NCBI RefSeq assembly: GCF_009725205.1
Contig: NZ_WNZY01000008.1
Coordinates: 1-64,000, forward strand
DNA length: 64,000 nt
Origin: Paenibacillus timonensis
GTDB lineage: Bacteria; Bacillota; Bacilli; Paenibacillales; Paenibacillaceae
Direction: 5' to 3'
Shown: positions 1-8,539 of the stretch, one piece after another
Layout: each line of letters opens with the position of its first letter
Numbering within the stretch: the first letter of the stretch is position 1
Notes under the pieces: generated by a model
Seen by the model: the letters and a program-made list of their open reading frames with translations, nothing else
The model's database searches: none
Told to the model about the DNA's origin: nothing
Translations under genes and position numbers: made by a program

Positions 1-16
1 AAGACAACAAAGTAAG

Positions 17-57
17 ATCGTCGGCCAGGAATAACCTCTCCTGGCTGACGATTTTTC
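17..57 (+). terminator. Rho-independent terminator of an upstream gene
   Basis: A 14-bp stem (17-30 pairing with 39-52, one G-U pair) with an 8-nt loop is followed by six T residues. The gene it ends lies to the left of the window. Confidence 0.85.
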
Positions 58-83
58 AAAAAACGAGGGTTTTTAAATGGAAA

Positions 84-124
84 GCTGTCCCTTAGAGTAG
101 TTTTTCAACTACTTTTGGGACAGC
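84..124 (-). terminator. Hairpin downstream of the CarD-type gene
   Basis: GCTGTCCC at 84-91 pairs with GGGACAGC at 117-124, with an inner AGTAGT/ACTACT stem. It lies 33 bp beyond the stop of the CarD-type gene; the T-run on the minus strand is imperfect, so termination is likely but not certain. Confidence 0.6.
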
Positions 125-156
125 CCCTTTGTTTATTCCCGGATGACATCCATCCG

Positions 157-657
157 TTATTCGTATTGGCCGATTCGGTTCTCGATATATTCTTCAACCT
201 CTTCTTTGGGAATGTCCAAGGCGATCGCCAACTCGCCGTGCAAATTCTCAGAAGCTGAGCTCAATAGCCGTTCGTCCGATTGCCGCAGCTTTTTGCCTAA
301 ACCGTGCTGCTCTCTTTTTTTGTGCACCATCGCTTTGATGACCTTGATCCACTCCACGTAATCGCCTGTACCGATCGCTTGCTTGCAGCTGGCTTCCCGG
401 GCTTTATCGTTGCTGATCCAGGTCACGTCAATGCTTGGAATTCGGGAGATCAGACGCTCTGATTCTTCCCGCGAAATGATGCTGCGCATGATCACCTTGA
501 TATTGTCGACCGGCGTATAAATCGTAGTTCCTTTAAGATAAATCGGGTTGAGCAGATAATACTTGCGGTCCCCCTCCACTCCTGGCGGCGTGCAAATGTC
601 TTTAATTTGGCAGACCCCATTGCTTCCGTAGATCACATACTCATTTACCGCAAACAT
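157..657 (-). CDS. CarD/CdnL-family RNA polymerase-binding regulator
   Basis: A 166-residue cytoplasmic protein that opens with the CarD_CdnL_TRCF fold signature: YVIYGSNGVCQIKDI near residues 8-22, then the YYLLNP strand at about 33-38. The C-terminal half is helical and charged, as in CarD proteins that bind the RNA polymerase beta subunit and stabilise open promoter complexes at many promoters. The length (about 160) matches the family. The ATG follows an AAGGAGG site at 663-669 with good spacing. Upstream lies a leader with a terminator-like hairpin at 711-749, so expression may be attenuated. The family call is secure; which promoters it acts on cannot be told from sequence. Confidence 0.9.
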   Translation of the reverse strand: MFAVNEYVIYGSNGVCQIKDICTPPGVEGDRKYYLLNPIYLKGTTIYTPVDNIKVIMRSIISREESERLISRIPSIDVTWISNDKAREASCKQAIGTGDYVEWIKVIKAMVHKKREQHGLGKKLRQSDERLLSSASENLHGELAIALDIPKEEVEEYIENRIGQYE

Positions 658-710
658 ATGCCTTCCTCCTTTAGTCTTCTGATGAGAAACCTTGAATCTG
701 GACCCTAAAA

Positions 711-749
711 TATAAAAACACCGCCCACTCTAGCTGAGTGAAACGGTGT
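711..749 (-). promoter_or_regulatory. Terminator-like hairpin in the carD leader (candidate attenuator)
   Basis: On the minus strand ACACCG (749-744) pairs with CGGTGT (723-718), with an inner CACTC/GAGTG stem, followed by TTTTTATA. It sits between the probable carD promoter and the carD start. A competing dyad, AAACGG with CCGTTT, spans roughly 741-768 and overlaps the 5' arm, so alternative folds are possible. Confidence 0.5.
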
Positions 750-793
750 CTGAGAACTCCGCCGTTTGGTTATTTATCACCCTAAGGATGTAC

Positions 794-834
794 CTATAAT
801 TCCATTATAGACTAAATAACGGGGTTCATGTCAT
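794..834. promoter_or_regulatory. Probable carD promoter with back-to-back -10 boxes
   Basis: CTATAAT-TCC-ATTATAG at 794-810 is a perfect inverted repeat that gives a TATAAT on each strand. The minus-strand copy (809-804) has TGACAT 18 bp upstream at 834-829 and would drive carD. No good -35 was found for the plus-strand copy, which points towards the small gene at 891. Confidence 0.45.
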
Positions 835-890
835 TTATTTAGGAAATACTAAATTTTATTCGATAATCCCTTAGGAGGTTAGGTGTACCG

Positions 891-1085
891 ATGAGCGAAA
901 ACGAGAACGCCAAACAGCAGCTGGAACGGGCAAAGGCCAAGGATTCAACCGATGAAGGCCGAAAAGGCGCCTTCATGACGAAGGACGCCTGGAACCAAGA
1001 CGGCAACCCTACCGCGGCGGTCGACGAATTCGGCCCGGAGATGAAACCGGAGGACCCGCCGACGTTGAATGGGAAGCCGATGTAA
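891..1085 (+). CDS. Small hydrophilic protein, unknown function
   Basis: A 64-residue, strongly hydrophilic protein, rich in charged residues and in Gly, Pro and Asn, with no membrane segment and no Cys. A strong TAGGAGG site at 872-878 lies 12 bp before the ATG, which is the best reason to accept the gene. The N-terminal third (residues 2-20, Glu/Gln/Ala/Lys-rich) should be helical and the rest disordered. I do not recognise a family; short proteins of this composition in Bacillales are often stress or spore components, but nothing here proves that. Confidence 0.65.
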   Translation: MSENENAKQQLERAKAKDSTDEGRKGAFMTKDAWNQDGNPTAAVDEFGPEMKPEDPPTLNGKPM

Positions 1086-1176
1086 CTCGTTACAGCCTGA
1101 CTTTTTCGCGGAGCACGGAGTTACTAGACTAATCTATATGATTTTTCGAATCCATTTTGCCGGAATCGTCGGATTT

Positions 1177-1310
1177 GGCGGATTGTATTCGTTTTTTCAT
1201 ATAGAATATTGGATTCGACCCGTGTTAATCACAAATCTGTACGATATTTCGAATACAATCGTTCAAAAACGGTGAAACCAGCGGATTCTATTCGAAATTT
1301 CATATAGAAT
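1177..1310 (+). repeat. Two copies of a 30-bp intergenic repeat
   Basis: GCGGATTnTATTCG followed by TTTCATATAGAAT occurs at about 1179-1208 and again at 1281-1310. Shorter related pieces (TTTTTCGAATCC near 1142, ATATTTCGAATAC near 1245) lie around them. The whole 1086-1369 interval holds this material and no supported gene. Confidence 0.6.
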
Positions 1311-1369
1311 GTACCCAACGGCGATACGCGTTATATCGCTCGCTTATAGCTTGTCATTCCCACTCCGCA

Positions 1370-2077
1370 TCAACAACGCACATACTTCCGCTTAAATCCA
1401 AGCTGTCCGCGATCCAGCGATTTTTGGATCGTTTCCGTGGCGTTCAGGAAGGTGTTTTTCTTATTCTCCCGTTTCATCTCTACCGGACCGACCGCCTTGG
1501 CGGCCTCGACCGCTTGCGCGTGGAGCGGCATATACGAAATCCCGACGGTGTAAATAAAGTTGTTCATCGCGGATTTCGTTCGTTCGGGCGCCTCGTGGAT
1601 CGTGTTCTTCACCGTTTCTAGCATACCTGCGAGTTTGCTCTCGGCAAATTCGCTGTCCGGCTGGCTCCCCAATAGCCAGCAATAACAGCTCCAACCCGCC
1701 GACATTCTTAGCTCGTCTCCACTGGCGATCCACTTGTCGGCAACCTCCTGCGCAATATCCGTCTCCGCCAAAGTAACAGCCACCACATAATCCGATAGCA
1801 TATAAAAGTAGGCGCCCTCGATCCATCGCTCGAAATCCGCGTGCGTCATCGCTTTCGGATCGGCAATGATCCCCGCAAAGTACATCGCATCATAGTTTCC
1901 CGTCGCATAAAGCTGTTCGGCCAAAGACTGATTGATTTTGATTTGCCGGAATAACGGCTTCATTTCTCCAGTCGCTACGCCAAACAGCGGCTCCCGCGCG
2001 CCGTTAGACATGTACATTTTCTTCAGACGCTCTTTACCGAGCGCTTCAAGCTCCTGCATTACCGTTTCTATATTCAT
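1370..2077 (-). CDS. AlkD-like DNA alkylation repair protein
   Basis: A 235-residue all-helical protein of the AlkD/AlkC HEAT-like superfamily. Such proteins bind alkylated DNA and excise N3- or N7-alkyl bases. Family marks are the N-terminal GVATGEMKPLFRQIK segment (about residues 31-45), the AGIIADPKAM helix and a Trp/Asp-rich middle (WIEGAYFYMLSDYVV). An ATG seven codons upstream is open, but the AAGGGAG site at about 2089-2095 lies inside those codons, so the start at 2077 is preferred. Many Firmicute paralogues lack confirmed glycosylase activity, so the catalytic role is inferred. Confidence 0.85.
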   Translation of the reverse strand: MNIETVMQELEALGKERLKKMYMSNGAREPLFGVATGEMKPLFRQIKINQSLAEQLYATGNYDAMYFAGIIADPKAMTHADFERWIEGAYFYMLSDYVVAVTLAETDIAQEVADKWIASGDELRMSAGWSCYCWLLGSQPDSEFAESKLAGMLETVKNTIHEAPERTKSAMNNFIYTVGISYMPLHAQAVEAAKAVGPVEMKRENKKNTFLNATETIQKSLDRGQLGFKRKYVRC

Positions 2078-2182
2078 TATGGATTTGACTCCCTTCATCC
2101 CGCATGGATTCTTTCATCTAGCTTACTACGTTAGGTGGGCTAGATTCAAATCCCTGACCGGGTCGTCGAGCGTCTCGCCGTA

Positions 2183-3049
2183 TTACTTGCTGCGTGCCAA
2201 ACGGAACCCTTGATCCGGACCAAAGCCGTTCGCATCAAACTTCCCGCGAAACGACACCTCACTACTGCGTATATCGCCGATCCAACCGCCACCTTTGACC
2301 ACTCGAAAGGAACCGCGATCCTCTCTCCGGCTCACATCGTCCCCGTACCAATCCCAGCACCATTCCCTCACATTGCCGGACATATCGTAAAGCCCCAGCT
2401 CATTAGGCTTCTTGCCCCCGACGGGCTTGGGTTGGCCATGATTGCTCTCGATGATCGGCCAGTTCCAGTCCCCGGTCAGGTATTTATCCCCGACGTTTCG
2501 CCAATACCAAGCCACGTCGTCCGCGCGGGAGCTTCCGCTGTATTTGAAACTTTTGCTCTCTTGACCGCCGCCAGCCGCATATTCCCACTCCGCCTCTGTC
2601 GGTAGTCGGTACCCGTTCGCCTCCGCATTAATCGTGACGAGCCATTTCAGTTGATCGTTATCGCTTTGATTATTCGGGTCTATCTTGCTCTTATCTATAT
2701 GGTAAAAAGGTGTCAATCCCTCTTGTATGCTGCGCTGATTGCAATACTCGATCACGTCGTACCAACTGACCATTTCCACCGGTAAATCGTTGCCTTGAAA
2801 CTGGGATGGGTTACTCCCCATCACTTCCGTCCATTCCTTTTGGGTGATTTCATATTTTCCGATATAAAAATCCTTCAGTGAGATGCCCGAACCGTAGTAG
2901 TTGGAAAGGGGGTTCTTCACCTCCCCGCCTTTGACCAGCACGAAGCGATCCTTCAGCCGATCTGATTGTCCTGAGCCAACCTGCGAGCAGGCCGTGATCA
3001 GCACAAACATCGAGAGAAACAGAAACAGATACATCCATCGCTTCCTCAT
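2183..3049 (-). CDS. SUMF1/formylglycine-enzyme-fold lipoprotein without catalytic Cys
   Basis: A 288-residue exported lipoprotein. It has a basic N-terminus, a hydrophobic stretch (about residues 7-18) and the lipobox ITAC with the lipid-acceptor Cys near residue 20. The rest is a SUMF1/FGE-sulfatase domain: FYIGKYEITQKEW, NDLPVEMVSWYDVIEYCNQ, GYRLPTEAEWEYAAGG, LYDMSGNVREWCWDWY, and a terminal GFRLAR. True formylglycine-generating enzymes carry a pair of active-site Cys just before this terminal GFR; here that stretch (RGKFDANGFGPDQGFR) has none, so it is probably a non-catalytic ligand-binding or surface relative. The start at 3049 follows AAGGAGAG; a longer frame from 3097 has no such support. 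Confidence 0.88.
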   Translation of the reverse strand: MRKRWMYLFLFLSMFVLITACSQVGSGQSDRLKDRFVLVKGGEVKNPLSNYYGSGISLKDFYIGKYEITQKEWTEVMGSNPSQFQGNDLPVEMVSWYDVIEYCNQRSIQEGLTPFYHIDKSKIDPNNQSDNDQLKWLVTINAEANGYRLPTEAEWEYAAGGGQESKSFKYSGSSRADDVAWYWRNVGDKYLTGDWNWPIIESNHGQPKPVGGKKPNELGLYDMSGNVREWCWDWYGDDVSRREDRGSFRVVKGGGWIGDIRSSEVSFRGKFDANGFGPDQGFRLARSK

Positions 3050-3133
3050 GGGTAACTCTCCTTTGATTGAAAGATCGACAAGGCCGCCGGCGAACACCGA
3101 ACGGCCTTCTCACAAAGTTCAGCGATTAACCGG

Positions 3134-3766
3134 TTACCACACCGTCACGTTGGAGCTTCCGCTACTTTGATAGCCTTCCGTCGCCAGAACCTGGTAGGAC
3201 CAGCTGCTTCCCAGATTCATGCCTTTGCTCTTCCAAGCATTCACATGATTGCTGAAAGTGATGGCAACGTTGCTGCCGGTTGGTCTTTTGGATTGCCGAA
3301 CGCTCCAGAATTGTTGGAACGTCTGCGTACCGTCGATCGAAGGCGCATTGTAACGCATCGTCGTATAAATATCGTAGGTGCCTCCGTCACTGGTCACCGT
3401 ACCTTTATAAGTGCCGGTCGGCCGGTACGTGCCCCAGCTGTCCACAACGTAATACTCGATCAATGAGTTTCTGGTCCATCCGTAAAGCGTCAAATATCCG
3501 TTACCCGAAGGAGCCCAGACACCGGCGTTATAGTTGATCGTCCGATTCGGCGAACCTACATTCCAGCCTTTGCCGACCACGAAGTTCCCGGTATTGTACC
3601 AATTGACACTGTAATTGCCCCCAGACCCGTTTACCGCATTCACCGTCCCGCCGCCGTCTGTCCAATTTTGCCAATAATCCGTCGCTGCATTTGAGGTCGC
3701 CCCAAACAAACCGAAACTCATCGAAGCTGTCAGGAGTAAAGTCAACATCTTTCTTTTCAATTTCAT
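3134..3766 (-). CDS. xynA: GH11 endo-1,4-beta-xylanase, secreted
   Basis: A 210-residue secreted enzyme that hydrolyses internal beta-1,4 linkages of xylan. It has a signal peptide (KRK, hydrophobic core, cleavage near ATSNAA) and then a single GH11 jelly roll matching the Bacillus XynA plan over its whole length: [12 protein letters not shown], the [12 protein letters not shown] strand, nucleophile Glu in [11 protein letters not shown], the thumb loop [10 protein letters not shown], acid/base Glu in [10 protein letters not shown], and the terminal SSNVTVW. There is no binding module. The ATG at 3766 is preferred over an in-frame TTG two codons earlier, since GAGGAGGA lies 7 bp before it. A candidate CcpA site overlaps the promoter. 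Confidence 0.97.
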   Translation of the reverse strand: MKLKRKMLTLLLTASMSFGLFGATSNAATDYWQNWTDGGGTVNAVNGSGGNYSVNWYNTGNFVVGKGWNVGSPNRTINYNAGVWAPSGNGYLTLYGWTRNSLIEYYVVDSWGTYRPTGTYKGTVTSDGGTYDIYTTMRYNAPSIDGTQTFQQFWSVRQSKRPTGSNVAITFSNHVNAWKSKGMNLGSSWSYQVLATEGYQSSGSSNVTVW

Positions 3767-3914
3767 GATCAATTCCTCCTCAGAACTCTATTTTTTTAGA
3801 AAAAACCGTTCCTTCTCCCTGCTTCATACCGAGATGCGTCTTTGCTGTTGTGGGGCACCACCTACCTTGTGTCATAATCTAGAAACATTTAACTATCACC
3901 CCCTTTACTAGAAA

Positions 3915-3938
3915 ATTATAGAAGGTAAGCGCATACAT
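3915..3938 (-). promoter_or_regulatory. xynA -10 box with candidate cre (CcpA) site
   Basis: The minus strand has TATAAT at 3920-3915. Just upstream, in the spacer, is ATGTATGCGCTTACCT (3938-3923), which differs from the Bacillus cre consensus at two positions. This placement fits catabolite repression of a xylanase. No clear -35 was found. Confidence 0.4.
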
Positions 3939-4008
3939 TTCACTTCGCAAAATAAAGGTTTTATCTTCTTTTTTACATAGATTGATAGAATCAAACGATT
4001 TGGAAAGT

Positions 4009-4033
4009 AAAAAACGACCCCAACGGAGTCGTC
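4009..4033 (-). terminator. Second of two tandem terminators after the NSS transporter
   Basis: ACGACTCC and GGGGTCGT form a short stem followed by TTTTTTAC on the minus strand. It lies about 30 bp beyond the first terminator. Confidence 0.7.
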
Positions 4034-4060
4034 TTGTGGATAGGGATCAGTTTGCGAGCC

Positions 4061-4090
4061 AAAAAAAGGGACGCTTTGAACGCGCCCCCT
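4061..4090 (-). terminator. First terminator after the NSS transporter
   Basis: On the minus strand GGGGGCGC pairs with GCGTCCC around a 7-nt loop and is followed by seven T residues (4067-4061). Confidence 0.8.
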
Positions 4091-4102
4091 CTGCTTGATT
4101 TC

Positions 4103-5452
4103 CTAAAACTTAATAATCCCGGTGGTATGGAGTAGAACCAGAAATACGAGAACCGGTGCAATATAGCGAACCATAAACAGCCATACCCGGAACCAGCCCG
4201 CCTTGAGCCCAGCGGCTTCCGCAGCATTCTTCCAGAAGTATCCCGCAAACACCGTGGTAATCAAACCACCAAGCGGCAACAAAATATTCGAGGTCATGAA
4301 ATCAAGCCAGTCAAAGAAGCTCTTCCCACCCATATCCGTGAATACCGGAACGGCTCCAAAGGAGAACACCGACGGGAGCCCGATCAACAAAACCAGAACG
4401 CTGATGATCGTCACGGATTTTCCACGGCCCCAGCCCCAACGATCCATTACGTAAGTTACTGGGACTTCAAGCAGCGATACCGAAGACGTCAATGCCGCGA
4501 TCGCCAGCAGGATGAAGAACAGCCCGCCAAAGAATGCTCCCAGCGGCATGGCCGAAAACGCGGCAGGAAGCGCAATGAAGACCAGAGACGGCCCCGCATC
4601 AGACTCCAACCCAAAAGAGGCGGTCGTCGGGAAAATAATCAGCCCCGCAATAAACGCGTAAATCAAATCACCCGCTCCAATCGCCAGGGTAGCCGGACCG
4701 AGGGATTGACGTTTGTCGACGTAAGCCCCGTAGGTAAGCAAAATCCCCATGCCAAGTGACAGCGAGAAAAAGGCATGTCCCAGCGCAACCAATGCCGCTT
4801 CCGGACTTAATTTCGAGAAATCCGGCTGAAGGAAGAAGGATACGCCCGCACCAGCTCCCGGTAAGGTTAAAGCCCTAATCATCAAAATGATCAAAAGCAC
4901 GATCAAGCCCGGAATCAGTACTTTATTAAATTTCTCGATGCCGCCGGAGATTCCTTTACCCACTACGATCCCGGTGATCAATACGGCCACCGCCTGCCAT
5001 ACCAGCGGCATGTAGCCTTCAGTAAACGAGCTGAATTGTCCAGCGTAGTCGGAGTTCGCAAACAGATTTCCGCTGAAGGACTGTATAGCATAGTGTAGTG
5101 TCCACCCGGCTACGATGACATAAAAGCTCAGAATCAGAAAAGGTGCAATGACTTGCAGCAAACCGAGACGGCCAAAAGCTTTAGGGCCGCCAGCTTTGAC
5201 AAAAGACGTGGACGCGCTGCCTCTACCTGCTCGCCCGATGGCCAGCTCCGCCAAAAGCAAAGGCAAGCCAATCAAAATCAAACAGATGATAAACAGTAGG
5301 AAGAATGCGGCTCCACCGTTCTCCCCCGTAATATATGGGAATTTCCACATATTCCCCAGCCCCACGGAACTGCCGATGGCGGCCAAGATAAAACCGGTAG
5401 AAGAGAAGCGTTCATTTCGTCCTTGGTCTAGGTTGTTTTGTGATGGTTTCAT
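4103..5452 (-). CDS. Neurotransmitter:sodium symporter (NSS, LeuT-type) family transporter
   Basis: A 449-residue integral membrane protein with 11-12 predicted helices. It should import an amino acid or related amine using the sodium gradient across the cytoplasmic membrane. The NSS signature is at the first helix: AAIGSSVGLGNMWKFPYITGENGGAAF (residues 24-50), whose unwound Gly-rich centre forms the sodium and substrate sites in LeuT. The GLPLLLAELAIGRAGRGS loop and the GMGILLTYGAYV segment are also typical. The ATG follows GGGGGAT. It is a single-gene unit with tandem terminators. The substrate cannot be assigned. Confidence 0.93.
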   Translation of the reverse strand: MKPSQNNLDQGRNERFSSTGFILAAIGSSVGLGNMWKFPYITGENGGAAFFLLFIICLILIGLPLLLAELAIGRAGRGSASTSFVKAGGPKAFGRLGLLQVIAPFLILSFYVIVAGWTLHYAIQSFSGNLFANSDYAGQFSSFTEGYMPLVWQAVAVLITGIVVGKGISGGIEKFNKVLIPGLIVLLIILMIRALTLPGAGAGVSFFLQPDFSKLSPEAALVALGHAFFSLSLGMGILLTYGAYVDKRQSLGPATLAIGAGDLIYAFIAGLIIFPTTASFGLESDAGPSLVFIALPAAFSAMPLGAFFGGLFFILLAIAALTSSVSLLEVPVTYVMDRWGWGRGKSVTIISVLVLLIGLPSVFSFGAVPVFTDMGGKSFFDWLDFMTSNILLPLGGLITTVFAGYFWKNAAEAAGLKAGWFRVWLFMVRYIAPVLVFLVLLHTTGIIKF

Positions 5453-5619
5453 GGTGATCCCCCATTTTTTATATATTCATCTATTATAATCAAAAACCGT
5501 GACAGAGGGGTATGAAGTTTCTCTTGTTAATGATCCTTCAATATAAGGGATTTATCGTTTACACTAAGGCAAAGGCCTACCATTCATATCAGATCATACA
5601 ACCGGGGAGGAATCCTCTG

Positions 5620-6552
5620 ATGAGCATAGAACCGTTATCCTTCATCCCGTCGTTTCGACGGGCCAATTCCGTCATGAACCGAACGCTAAGCAGTCTCAGA
5701 CAGCCGGATTTGGCCGTTCAGATCCACTATTGGGGCTTTATGCCCCGCCATTTCGACAATACGGAGCATAAGCATTCATTCTTCGAAGCTTGTTACGTGT
5801 TAACAGGATCCGGCTTCTACCTCGAAGAACATACGAAGTTCCCGCTTCAAACCGGGACCCTGTTTCTGTCCAGACCGGGAATCCAGCACCGGATTTTGAG
5901 CAAAGAAGGGCTGGCGTTGTGTTACGTCGCCTTCGAGCCGGAGGAATCGGCTTGCAGCGAACTTTATTCCGCCGCGTTCGAGTTGCTTGCCAAACAGGGA
6001 ATCCCTGTGCTTCAAGAAGGGAACGACCAAACGCCTGGACTACTCTGGCGCTCTCTCTTATCCCTGTTTGCTTCGTCTGCCGCCGGCGCAAATTACCCGC
6101 CGCCCATGCTGCACAGCTTGGCGGAGTCCCTGATCTTGTCCATCCTTACCGCCCACGGCCCCGGCTTCGATCATGAGACGGGCGGTACGGACAAGAATGA
6201 CGAAGGCGCCTTCATGGTTCATCAGGCCGAATTATTTATCATGGATAACCTGAGCGAGACTCTATCCCTAGAACGGGTTGCCGGTCACCTGCACATCACA
6301 ACACGCCATTTGACGAGGTTGTTCCGCAACTACGGGCACCAATCCTTTGTGCATTACGTACAGGAGCAGCGTGTACAAAAAGCCAAGAACCTCATCTTGA
6401 ACACAGACCTTCAGCTTAAACAGATTGCCGCTTTGTGCGGATTTGAATCCATACACTATTTCACGCGCGTATTCACGACCAAGCTTGGCGTAACCCCTGC
6501 TCGCTTCCGGCGCTCGCAATTTACGGAAGGACGGTACGATTCCGATTTATAA
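5620..6552 (+). CDS. AraC-family regulator, probably of the mannoside cluster
   Basis: A 310-residue regulator. Residues 1-190 hold a cupin-like sensing domain (HKHSFFEACYVLTGSGFY, then LFLSRPGIQHRI). The C-terminal 100 residues hold the two helix-turn-helix motifs of AraC/XylS proteins: LSLERVAGHLHITTRHLTRLF and LKQIAALCGFESIHYFTRVFTTKLGVTPARFR. Such proteins bind a sugar or sugar derivative and activate nearby catabolic genes. It lies directly upstream of the three co-directional sugar genes at 6677-12041. An in-frame start at 5512 has no ribosome site, while GGGGAGGA lies just before 5620. Confidence 0.88.
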   Translation: MSIEPLSFIPSFRRANSVMNRTLSSLRQPDLAVQIHYWGFMPRHFDNTEHKHSFFEACYVLTGSGFYLEEHTKFPLQTGTLFLSRPGIQHRILSKEGLALCYVAFEPEESACSELYSAAFELLAKQGIPVLQEGNDQTPGLLWRSLLSLFASSAAGANYPPPMLHSLAESLILSILTAHGPGFDHETGGTDKNDEGAFMVHQAELFIMDNLSETLSLERVAGHLHITTRHLTRLFRNYGHQSFVHYVQEQRVQKAKNLILNTDLQLKQIAALCGFESIHYFTRVFTTKLGVTPARFRRSQFTEGRYDSDL

Positions 6553-6676
6553 CCTATCGCTGGAATCGATGTCCTGATCGTACAAAAACACTTCCTCTTT
6601 TTATAAAGACGGATTCTCCCTTCTGCTTCTACAATAGGACCGTAAGCTGATCCGAAGAAGGGAGGATCCATCCATC

Positions 6677-8539
6677 TTGAACCCTGTACCGGCTTTTCAA
6701 AAATATCCTATCAATAACTTACACTTCCGAGACAGCCCCGTGTTCATGCAGCGGGGTACGAGCTCCTGGTGTTCATTCATTCTATCTGCTTATCAAGAAA
6801 CTGCGGGCACTTTCTATATCACGCTTGACGGGACTCACGGAGCTGATTTCTCCGCCTTGCTGGACCCCCTGCGGCAAGCTTGTGAAAAGGAAGGTATTCC
6901 TTTCTCAAGCGATTTCACAGCGAAATATGTGAAGCCTGAAGGGGAACTGCGTTCGGAAATGGCGGCTTACCTGACGGATAACCGGGCATTTGGCTATAAA
7001 GCAAATGATGTCCGTCCTATGCGATATTTTCGGAACGATGCCAAGGCATTCCTGGAGAAAAAAGCCCTTGAAGATGCACCGGGTGACGGGATATATGTTC
7101 TCTACGGACCAGGAGCCGCTCTTCTTGCCGGAAAGGAACCCGATCTCGCTTTCTTTGCCGACTATTCCCGGGAAAACCAACAGTTGCGTCATGCCCAGCG
7201 GATGGGTAGCTTTGGCTTCGGCGAATCGGACGACAAGGTCGAGACCTACAAGCACTGCCTGTTCCTGGAATGGCCCGTATGGGAGCCCTATCGCCAAGAC
7301 TGGCTGACACTGAATGGAGGGCATCCGAATAAGAAGGCTTGCTACTATATGGACTTGAATCGTCCTAATGCTCCAGTATGGCTGCCGGTCGTAGCATTAA
7401 AGAGTGTACTCCAAGAAGCGGCGAAGCAGCCGTTCCGGGTGAAGCCTTTTTTTGCTCCCGGCATCTGGGGAGGGCAATATTTGAAGAAGTTGTGCGACCT
7501 TCCGGAGGAATGGGCGAACTGCGCCTGGAGCTTCGAACCGATCGCTCCCGAGAATACGCTTCTTTTCGAAGTACAGGGGATGCCCTTGGAAGTACCGTTC
7601 ACCCTTCTTATGGAGGAAGCCCCCTACGATATTTTGGGAGAGCGTAATGTAGGGCTGTTCGGCAATTATTTCCCCATCCGGTTCGACTACTTGGATACGA
7701 TGCAAGGTGGGGAATTATCGCTCCAGGTCCACCCGCTACAAGCGTATGTGGAATCTACATTCAACGAGCATATGACGCAGCAGGAATCCTATTACATCAT
7801 GCGAAATGCACCGGGGGCCAAGGTTTATCTTGGATTAAAGGAAGGCGTCACCGGCGAGAAGCTGCTCGAAGCCGTGGAACACGCCCACTCGACAAGAGAA
7901 CCGCTCACGTTGTCTTCCTATGCGAACGAATACGAATCGGAGAAGGGCAATTTGTACCTCATTCCTCCGGGAACAGTGCACTGCTCCGGTAGAGACAATC
8001 TGGTTCTGGAGATTTCCTCAACCACCTGGTGGTTCACTTTCAAAATCTATGATTACCTGCGCCTGGATGCGGATGGCAAGCCACGTCCCATGAATCCCGA
8101 ACACGCACGGCATAATATCAACGATGCCATGGACACCTCCGCCGTCGAAGGCGGTTTGATCGCTCGGCCGATTGTTGTTCGCAGACAGGGCCGGAGCACG
8201 GAAGAATTACTGGGGCAACGCGGCGATCTTCTGTTCCAGGTCAGCAGGCTGTCCCTGCAGAATACCTGGCACGCGGATACCCGTGGCGAATTTGTCATGT
8301 ACAATCTGGTGGATGGCGAACGTGTCCGTCTTGTACCGGCGGACAACGAAGCGGCAGCGGTTGAATGGGGATATGCCGAAGCTTATATCGTACCGGCCAG
8401 CGTAGGCGAATACCGTCTGGAGAACCTCTCCGATTCCCCGTGTACGCTTATAGCCGCTAGAGTAAATCCGGAATGGAGCCTTCCTCTCCTTCCGCCAACC
8501 TGGAATTCGAGCAAAGAGGCCTCCCATGAACTTCAGTAA
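6677..8539 (+). CDS. Class I mannose-6-phosphate isomerase-like protein with extra N-terminal domain
   Basis: A 620-residue cytoplasmic protein. The C-terminal part (about 255-610) is a type I phosphomannose isomerase double cupin: FFAPGIWGGQYLKKL at the start, LSLQVHPLQAYV with a metal-binding His, and LIPPGTVHCSGRDNLVLEISS. It would interconvert mannose-6-P and fructose-6-P. The N-terminal 240 residues are not part of ManA. They carry GDGIYVLYGPGAALL and DLAFFADYSRENQQLR, which recall a degenerate nucleoside-kinase-like fold, but I cannot name it. The start is TTG, 11 bp after GGGAGG; no ATG fits. It overlaps the next gene by 14 bp. Confidence 0.82.
   Translation: MNPVPAFQKYPINNLHFRDSPVFMQRGTSSWCSFILSAYQETAGTFYITLDGTHGADFSALLDPLRQACEKEGIPFSSDFTAKYVKPEGELRSEMAAYLTDNRAFGYKANDVRPMRYFRNDAKAFLEKKALEDAPGDGIYVLYGPGAALLAGKEPDLAFFADYSRENQQLRHAQRMGSFGFGESDDKVETYKHCLFLEWPVWEPYRQDWLTLNGGHPNKKACYYMDLNRPNAPVWLPVVALKSVLQEAAKQPFRVKPFFAPGIWGGQYLKKLCDLPEEWANCAWSFEPIAPENTLLFEVQGMPLEVPFTLLMEEAPYDILGERNVGLFGNYFPIRFDYLDTMQGGELSLQVHPLQAYVESTFNEHMTQQESYYIMRNAPGAKVYLGLKEGVTGEKLLEAVEHAHSTREPLTLSSYANEYESEKGNLYLIPPGTVHCSGRDNLVLEISSTTWWFTFKIYDYLRLDADGKPRPMNPEHARHNINDAMDTSAVEGGLIARPIVVRRQGRSTEELLGQRGDLLFQVSRLSLQNTWHADTRGEFVMYNLVDGERVRLVPADNEAAAVEWGYAEAYIVPASVGEYRLENLSDSPCTLIAARVNPEWSLPLLPPTWNSSKEASHELQ

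Noticed and set aside
1069-1275. 68-codon plus-strand frame after the small hydrophilic gene
   Set aside because: It overlaps the end of a better-supported gene, has no ribosome site and is made largely of the intergenic repeat.
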